Positions 58,101-64,000 of a DNA stretch of 64,000 bases are shown here, piece by piece (positions within the stretch are counted from its first letter, which is position 1; every line of letters begins with the position of its first letter). The notes below the pieces were generated by a model. That model saw only the letters and a program-made list of their open reading frames with translations, did not search any database and had not been told where the DNA came from. The translations under genes were made by a program, and so were the position numbers. The DNA lies in the NCBI GenBank assembly GCA_029844215.1, contig CM056736.1, positions 52,885,562 to 52,949,561 of the forward strand, given 5' to 3'. The DNA comes from Przewalskia tangutica. Its lineage: Eukaryota; Streptophyta; Magnoliopsida; Solanales; Solanaceae.

Positions 58101-58737
58101 AAATCAATCGACTTTGCGCATATTCATTCTATGAACAATATAAATGCATACTTTCAACATTATATATTTTACAATGCACTTATTGCACTTATCCAAAATT
58201 AGCTTTATATGTATTTTATAAGGCAAGTACATATATTTAGTCCATAAATCAACTTTGCATCACTTACATTATAAATAGTATAAACACACACTTTAAAACT
58301 TTACATATTTTATAGCTTTAGTCTTACAAACGTTTTCTTTTTTATAAAATACTTAGAAGCATCTTTTATAAAATATGCATTTTCTCTAACATAATAATTA
58401 ACCCTAGGTTTGAATGGACAACCGCAAGTTAGCGGATCCTTTAGGGTGCCTAACCCCTTCCCTTTAGGATAATAAAGAACCATTGCCCAGAATCTCATTA
58501 AGTTTAGCAGACCATACAGAATGGAGTTAATGTTTACTTTAAACTAGTTAACATTTAGGTGTCCTAATTCACCCAATTAATTAGGTGGCGACTCCGCGAA
58601 CCCCTAGCATTTAGCATTTTAGGCTAGCACCTATTTAGCAATCTTTTTAACATTTAGCATTTTATTATTTATTTTCTAACATTTTATTTAAGCAGGAGAT
58701 TCGCTAAAAAATATCGCGGTCGAAAAAGGGCGTGACA
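55187..58737 (+). repeat. Ogre-2 3' LTR, second part
   Basis: It continues colinear with 36815-40484 of the 5' LTR, with TATA box 55615-55623, and ends GGCGTGACA at 58737. It lacks the ~200-bp segment of the 5' LTR near 40115-40320 and has a short different sequence there (58526-58575). Confidence 0.9.
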
Positions 58738-58742
58738 CTCAT
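58738..58742. repeat. Right target-site duplication of Ogre-2 (CTCAT)
   Basis: Exact copy of 36295-36299. Confidence 0.95.
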
Positions 58743-59231
58743 GCAATACGATTTCCCTATATCTTCATAATAGTATCGAGCCGCTTCCATGTCAAATTGT
58801 CGACGTCGGGTGGATGGGAGGTGGTGGCATCGATGTGATCAAGAAAGTTGTAAGCACAAGCATGTATTTGAAATAATTCGACCCACAATGAGTATTGTCT
58901 ATCCTCTTGATCAAGAACTGGGGGATAAAGTTTTTATATTCGTTATGGCAAAGTCCAGATGAAATGTGTTAGTAGGAGGAGAAGGATGAAGATATGTGAC
59001 ATCGTGGGTGGAGAAGGAGGAAGCGGGAAAATCCATGTGGCCGCCGGAAGCAATGAAGGAGATGAGGGTGGCGACAAAATATTTTTAGTGTTTGGGGGAG
59101 GGGGTTGCCGCCGGAAAATAAGAAAAGAGATAGGGGTGACGGCCGAGTATAATTTTAGGGCATGGAGGGTTTGTCTTTGAATACCATGTAGAATATTGTA
59201 ATTCTCCTTGGTTAAAAGCTTCTTATTTATG

Positions 59232-59233
<2 letters not shown>
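58743..59233 (+). other. Sequence right of Ogre-2, no recognised gene
   Basis: This is the other side of the Ogre-2 insertion site. Possible short frames (for example 58959-59180, Gly- and Arg-rich) match nothing I recognise. It may include decayed element sequence continuing from 36299. Confidence 0.4.

Positions 59234-59296
<63 letters not shown>
59234..59296. repeat. (AT)n microsatellite, about 63 bp
   Basis: Uninterrupted alternating A and T. Confidence 0.97.
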
Positions 59297-59299
<3 letters not shown>

Positions 59300-60219
59300 G
59301 TTTACAATTACAAACCTAATTGTAAAAGGATCTATACTTTACCTAATTACACTGAAATAATAATTACATAATAAATGGAGAATATTTATTTATTCTCTAT
59401 CAATATGTTGTACAGAATCGTTTGGTTGATGGTATACGAATACTCAGTAATTTCATTATAAAATCTCGTATAAAATAATAGTGTTTAATTGATTGTATAA
59501 GAATAATCGTTGCATAATTTATGCGATGTTTCATGACGATATCAAATAATGTAGGTATCAAAACTCATAAATTAAAAATCATGAATTCGTCTCTATATTT
59601 AAGGATCAACAAACCTTTTTAGGATAAGTAATTTATGTATAATGATATATTCATCACTAATCACGGCATAAACAATACGTGCATTATGATATCCAAGGCG
59701 GAGGCACCTTACATGAGGGTGTTACAGTATGTGATGGGAGTCCAAATAATGAGGAGCTAGGCTGATAACTAGTACTTGTTTTTTTGGTAAACACGATTAC
59801 TTTATATTATATGTTCGTCGAACTAATACTACATGTTATAGGATTACAAAAAGACAAATGCCCTTGTAAGGCCGAACAGGGTTGGTAGTAACATAAAGCT
59901 CTGACATTATCTTTAAAGATGCTACATATTATATACTAGTACTACTAGTATGATTTTTCACTTTTGTTTCATGCACTAGTCCATTTTTATTTGTGGGAAT
60001 CCTAGTACGTAATACGTAGATAATATTCTAGGTTGTGGTCAACAAAAATAACGGGGCATGTTATATATACCCGGGTATTTTCTGTCAATTCAACTCCGTC
60101 AATCACGCTTCATTTCAATTCATTCATTGGGAAAAGAAGAAAGAATGATGTACTCCTTGTCGTGATTCTCTCTACTGCCACATTTGTCCCACGTCCCCTT
60201 GGCCCCATCCCTTATTGTC
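59297..60219. other. AT-rich intergenic sequence left of the LINE
   Basis: No recognisable gene. Just left of the LINE, TTATATATA (about 60061) is followed about 80 bp later by a short frame with a hydrophobic stretch (DVLLVVILSTATF), which could be chance or a broken first exon. Confidence 0.4.
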
Positions 60220-60235
60220 AATTATCAAAAAGATA
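60220..60235. repeat. Left target-site duplication of the LINE (16 bp)
   Basis: AATTATCAAAAAGATA, identical to 62897-62912. Confidence 0.93.
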
Positions 60236-60705
60236 TGACTTCATGTTGGAGACAAGACATATGGGGTACTGCTCAATTCGTCCTTGCCTCCAAATTGAAA
60301 GCCTTGAAGCAACCTTTAAGGGCTTTGAACATAAGTGACTTTGGAGGTATCGAACAAAGAGCAAAAGGGGCAAACATAGAGTTCAAGGAGGCTATCAATG
60401 CACACATGGAAAATCCCTTTGATGAGGAGCTTAAAGCCAAGGTTAAGTCCTCAAGAGCTAGAGCAAACACCTTACTGGAAGCTGAAAGACACTTCATAAG
60501 GCAGAAGTCAAGACAGAAGCACTTGATTGGAAGTGATAGATGTTCCAAATACTTTCATAGTTTGATCAAAAGGAGTAATGTCAGGAACTCCATTAACTTT
60601 CTTGTTAAAGCTAATGGTACTATCACTACATCACCGAAGAAGTCGAAGTTGCTTGTTGAATTTTACAAGGATCTATTAGGTACTTCCGACCACTACCAAC
60701 TTTGA
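60236..60705 (+). pseudogene. LINE ORF2, endonuclease-RT linker
   Basis: It begins at the truncation point with TSCWRQDIWGTAQFVLASKL, the plant-LINE linker after the endonuclease. It is helical and charged through RHFIRQKSRQKHLIGSDRCS, then ends FYKDLLGTSDH and a stop at 60703-60705. 60706-60992 continues in other frames to the start of the RT fingers. Confidence 0.85.
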
Positions 60706-60992
60706 TCTGATGTGTTCAACTATGGCCCAAAGTGAGTAAAGAAGAGAGATTACGACTTTTGCATTTCATCACCCCAAAGGAGATTTGGGAAGCACTCTCG
60801 ATATAGGCAATGACAAGGCACTGACCGGATGGTTATACTACCGCTTTCTTCAAGAATAGATGGAAAGATGTGGGCCACGATGTTGTAAGATGTGTCCAAG
60901 AGTTCTTCTCTCGGAGTTCTTTTGAAGCGAGTTAATCATACCATCATTACCTCGCTACCAAAAAGCGACCATGATCCCAAGGTAAATGATTT

Positions 60993-61439
60993 GTGCCCAT
61001 CGGATTGACTAATGTGATCTATAAGATCATCACAAAGATTCTAGCTAACAGAATGGCATTGATCCTTCCTTCTCTCATTGACAAATCCGAAGGGGCTTTT
61101 GTGAAAGGAAGAAACATGATGGACAACGTATATGTGGCACAAGAGCTTGTGAGAGGATTTAATAGAGCCAGAATCTCACCAAGATGTATGCTTATGGTGG
61201 ACCTTCGTAAAGCATTCGATACAGTCTCTTGGAGCTTCCTCGAATTGGTACTAAGAAGTCTAAAATTTCGCACATTTACAAGATGGATCATGGAATGTGT
61301 TAGCTCAACCTCCTTCTCCTTTCTATCAATGGTGAGCTACATGGATACTTCAAAGGAAAGCGGCCTAAGACAAGGTGATCCTATGTCCCTACTCTCTTTA
61401 TCTTGTGCATGGAATACCTCTCAAATTCGCTTAAAATGA
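60993..61439 (+). pseudogene. LINE ORF2, RT fingers and palm
   Basis: RT motifs are visible: IGLTNVIYKIITKILANRM, then AFVKGRNMMDN, then MLMVDLRKAFDTVSW with the first catalytic aspartate, and GLRQGDP. Just after GDPMS, at about 61390, a frame change hides the expected LFILCMEYLS, which can be read in another frame. This enzyme would copy LINE RNA at the nicked target. Confidence 0.9.
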
Positions 61440-61482
61440 AGGTGAGGCAAGAGCTTTCTCATATTTTCCAAAGTGTAAGAAA

Positions 61483-61833
61483 TTGGGCATTACTCATCTT
61501 GCATTCGCGGATGACCTCATGCTTTGCCAAAGGAGATATATCTTGATTGGGATTCTTATGGATTGTGCGGAAGAGTTGGAGGCTGCCTCAGGATTAACTC
61601 TTAACCCCGCTAAATCCTCTGTCTACTTAGCGGGAATGCATTCTACAGTTCGGGACTTGATATTGACCAGAGTGGGTTTCGCCATTGGTAGCTTTCCGGT
61701 ACGATACTTGGGGATCCCTTTGTCCCCAATTTCAGTCTCGGTGGATCAATTTGCCCCATTCACTAGTGCTATTTCGAATTACATTCAGAAATGGGGGCAC
61801 CACACCTTTCTTATCTTTGGTAGTTGGAACTAA
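61483..61833 (+). pseudogene. LINE ORF2, RT catalytic FADD box and thumb start
   Basis: HLAFADDLMLC carries the two catalytic aspartates (about 61504-61515). LEAASGLTLNPAKSSVYLAG and RYLGIPLSP follow as in plant LINEs. It ends at a stop after a frame change near 61800. Confidence 0.9.
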
Positions 61834-61851
61834 TCAGTCGGTCGTCGAGGG

Positions 61852-62242
61852 TTGAGAGCTTTTGGTTCCGGCACTTCCTATCCGGCCACTATTATCAACA
61901 AGGTAAGGTGCGCTTGTATTCAATTCTTATGGAAACCACCAAGAGTTGCTTGGGATATCATTTGCCGCCTCGTCGAAGGTGGCTTGGGTCTTATGAACAT
62001 CAAGGAATGGAATCATGCCTGCTATCCAGGACGATTTGGCAAACTCACACTAAGCGATTCTCTATGGGTCCATGGATCAATAGTCACTATTTGAGAGATA
62101 TTACAATTTGGGACTATGAGGTACGTCCTAGGGACTCCCCTTTATTCAAAAAGATTTGTGGGATTCGCGACAAATTTGTTTCTATCTTTGGTAGCCATGG
62201 TGATGCTATTGTGGCTTTACAAAATGTTGTGCCACGGTATAT
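61852..62242 (+). pseudogene. LINE ORF2, region after RT
   Basis: INKVRCACIQFLWKPPRVAW and GGLGLMNIKEWNHAC are the standard post-RT block of plant LINEs. Frame changes split it from both neighbours. Confidence 0.82.
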
Positions 62243-62765
62243 TTGATTCAAGCCTCGTATATGATATCTTGCGCACTCCAAGCTAAAAAGCCTTGGATGT
62301 CACAAATTTGGAAAGGATTCATTCCTCCCAAATTCTCTTTTACTATGTGGCTAAATTGCAGGAAGCGGTTAGCTACAAAGGATACTCTATCATTTCTCAA
62401 TTTGGAGGATAAATCTTGCGGATTCTGCAAGCAAGCTAATGAAACAAGGGAACACCTCTTCTTTGATCGCCCTTTATACACACATGATTTGGAAGAGCAT
62501 AAAAGATTGGTTGGGTATTAGAAGAGAGATGACAACTGTTGAAAGCTCCCTTAAATGGATTAAGAAAGAACACCGCGGGACAAGCATCCGAGCCAAAGCT
62601 ATTTTGCTTACTTTTTGCATAATGGTTTATGAGATTTGGAGGGCAAGAAACACAATGCTATTTGAAGGCACAAGCTTGCCGGCAGAAGAGGTCATTGCAA
62701 GAATCAAAACAACATCTTATAGAGTTCTCTATGATTTTATCCCCTCTTGTAGTGGCACCTTTTGA
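62243..62765 (+). pseudogene. LINE ORF2, zinc-binding C-terminus
   Basis: IWKGFIPPKFSFTMWLNCRK leads to CGFCKQANETREHLFFDRP, the zf-RVT module with CXXC and His; the last expected cysteine reads as Arg. A frame change near 62480 moves the end to another frame (MIWKSIKDWLGI, VYEIWRARNTMLFEG). Final stop at 62763-62765. Confidence 0.85.
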
Positions 62766-62896
62766 GTGACCACCCCTCCCCTCTATCTATTCTTGTTTGC
62801 ATTACGTTGAGGCTTGAGATACCTCAACGACTGATTGTAGCCACTTCCTTTTCATTATTAGTAATAATATTTGCATTTACATAAAAAATAAAAAAA
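62766..62896 (+). other. LINE 3' UTR and A-rich tail
   Basis: About 110 bp of untranslated sequence and a tail of A-rich sequence interrupted by T, joined to the target duplication. Confidence 0.8.
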
Positions 62897-62912
62897 AATT
62901 ATCAAAAAGATA
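62897..62912. repeat. Right target-site duplication of the LINE (16 bp)
   Basis: Exact copy of 60220-60235. Confidence 0.93.
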
Positions 62913-64000
62913 AAAGGGACACTAACGAACCTATATTAACTCCAAATTTCCACACCATACACTGAAATTCAAAAATATTATTCAATCATTTTTTTTATCC
63001 CATTTGGCGTTGGTATTCAGTTTTGAGGTTTTGATTAATTTGAATTAGTATGGTATAAAATTTATTTAATGAAAAAAATTGAGATATTTTTTATTCTTTA
63101 GATTCGAATTTAAATTTTTTGATTAATAATAAATAAATCCTAATAAAGATACTTCTTATTTTTTAAATAATAGCATATCTTTTGAAACATATCATGATTT
63201 TGTAATCCTTTGTCAATGTATTTTGAGTTTTTTTTTTTTTTACAAGTGATCTTCATTTTAACACATGAATGATAGTGTAGATACCTGAATTGTTAGGAGT
63301 GACAAATTGACCGTTTGGGCTGAAGTTGGGCTAGTGCAGATGGGTTGAACCAATATTGTAATTAAAGTAGGAACACAAAGACTAATAATATTATGGTCTT
63401 CCTGACTCCTGTATGATTTAGTTAGGTTTGAATTTTACTTGAGAGATAACAAATCATTGGATTTGACATTATTTAATTTGTTTACAGTATTTGTATATTA
63501 TTATTTTATACTTTGATTACATTATTAAAAGGCGTTTACTTTACACATATTTCATGTTTGTAAAGGTTGACAATTACGAATGTGCAAATTGAATATAAAT
63601 ATGCCATGAAAAAAACTAAACAGATGATTATTATTAATACAAATATACATCACGAGTCACTAACTAAATTACATTTCAACGTATCAAAAATATATAAATA
63701 TACATCACGAGTCACTAACTAAATTTATTTGACCGTGATTGACTACATTTGCGTTAATAGCTTATAATCTAATTTGTCGCATAAATTTTTTTTTAAAAAA
63801 AGTTAAATTTACAAATAAAAATTCAAGATATATACAATTAAAATATTAAATTAAAAATAATTAGTTAGTATATTTTATTTTTATTTTTAAAAAGTAAAAC
63901 AAAAAATAAAACAGGAAGGACAAAATGTGCAAAATAGTTAAAGTAACAAAAATGAAAAAATAAAAAAGAAATAAAAAAGAAGAAGACAAAACTCAAAAGG
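62913..64000. other. AT-rich intergenic sequence
   Basis: Very AT-rich with A and T runs (for example 63228-63241). No coding frame of note. Contains a 30-bp direct duplication (63641-63670 and 63696-63725). Confidence 0.7.
63641..63725. repeat. 30-bp direct repeat pair
   Basis: AAATATACATCACGAGTCAC plus TAACTAAATT occurs at 63641-63670 and 63696-63725 without differences, separated by 25 bp. Confidence 0.92.

Larger units (their letters stand above)
36300..58737 (+). mobile_element. Ogre-2: gag-only Tat/Ogre-like element with 4.2-kb LTRs, interrupted by element C
   Basis: 5' LTR 36300-40484, internal 40485-45646, 3' LTR 45647-46169 plus 55187-58737, flanked by CTCAT. The primer site suits tRNA-Arg, which is reported for Ogre elements. 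The internal 5.2 kb holds gag without its capsid core, then non-coding minisatellites. There is no protease, RT or integrase. The LTRs are close to identical, so the insertion is fairly recent and the element is non-autonomous. Confidence 0.88.
60236..62896 (+). mobile_element. 5'-truncated L1-type LINE
   Basis: 2.66 kb bounded by 16-bp direct repeats, with a 3' A-rich tail (about 62881-62896) and a coding order of RT linker, RT, thumb and zinc-finger C-terminus. ORF1 and the endonuclease domain are absent, as expected from premature stop of target-primed reverse transcription. Several frame changes make it dead. Confidence 0.92.

Noticed and set aside
58959..59180. 73-codon Gly/Arg-rich frame
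   Set aside because: No recognisable domain or start context; low-complexity composition.
1..64000. A new host biological system such as a gene cluster, defence island or tRNA/rRNA locus
   Set aside because: No host gene could be supported anywhere; all coding similarity belongs to Ty3/gypsy or LINE elements.

Overview
The window is repeat DNA from a large plant nuclear genome, probably a eudicot and possibly a member of the Solanaceae (an impression from element families and LTR styles, not proven). I see no intact host gene, tRNA, rRNA or CRISPR array. Almost all of the first 58.7 kb is a nest of LTR retrotransposons. The right end holds a 5'-truncated LINE and AT-rich intergenic DNA. Element names used here (Gypsy-1, Ogre-1, Ogre-2, A, B, C) are local labels.

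Layout. 1-3300 is the 3' part of Gypsy-1, a decayed Ty3/gypsy chromovirus (RT, RNase H, integrase, chromodomain, polypurine tract, LTR start). From about 3301 to 35197 runs Ogre-1, a Tat/Ogre-like element with a decayed gag, stacked minisatellites in its 3' region and a 3' LTR. Ogre-1 is split by element A (4753-18038, target-site duplication ATAAC), which has three LTRs and two non-coding internal domains, and by element B (23139-32814, duplication CATAG), which has two 2.85-kb LTRs and a wrecked pol. 35198-36299 is an older gypsy integrase/chromodomain relic. Ogre-2 (36300-58737, duplication CTCAT) is inserted there: 4.2-kb LTRs, a gag without capsid core, GC-rich and hairpin minisatellites, and no pol. 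Its 3' LTR is split by element C (46170-55186, minus strand), which has 3.4-kb LTRs and a gag relic. 58738-60219 is intergenic with an (AT)n microsatellite, 60236-62896 is the LINE with a 16-bp duplication, and 62913-64000 is AT-rich.

How the parts relate. A, B and C are one superfamily: LTRs starting TGTTA(C/T)ACCCC, an initiator-Met-type primer site, a shared leader, and shared LTR motifs. A looks like a deletion derivative of a B-like element, missing about 2.8 kb of internal sequence. Ogre-1 and Ogre-2 share LTR ends, gag, 3' motifs and a hairpin minisatellite. No visible element encodes an intact polymerase, so all mobility must have been supplied in trans or predates decay.

The most interesting signals are RNA-structure-like: a leader hairpin with a palindromic GTGCAC apical loop kept in A, B and C; a second conserved hairpin inside A and B; hairpin-forming tandem arrays in the Ogre-like 3' regions; and repeated splice-acceptor-like units there. 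Differences between near-identical repeats cluster at CAG/CTG and G-run positions, which may be a sequencing artefact.
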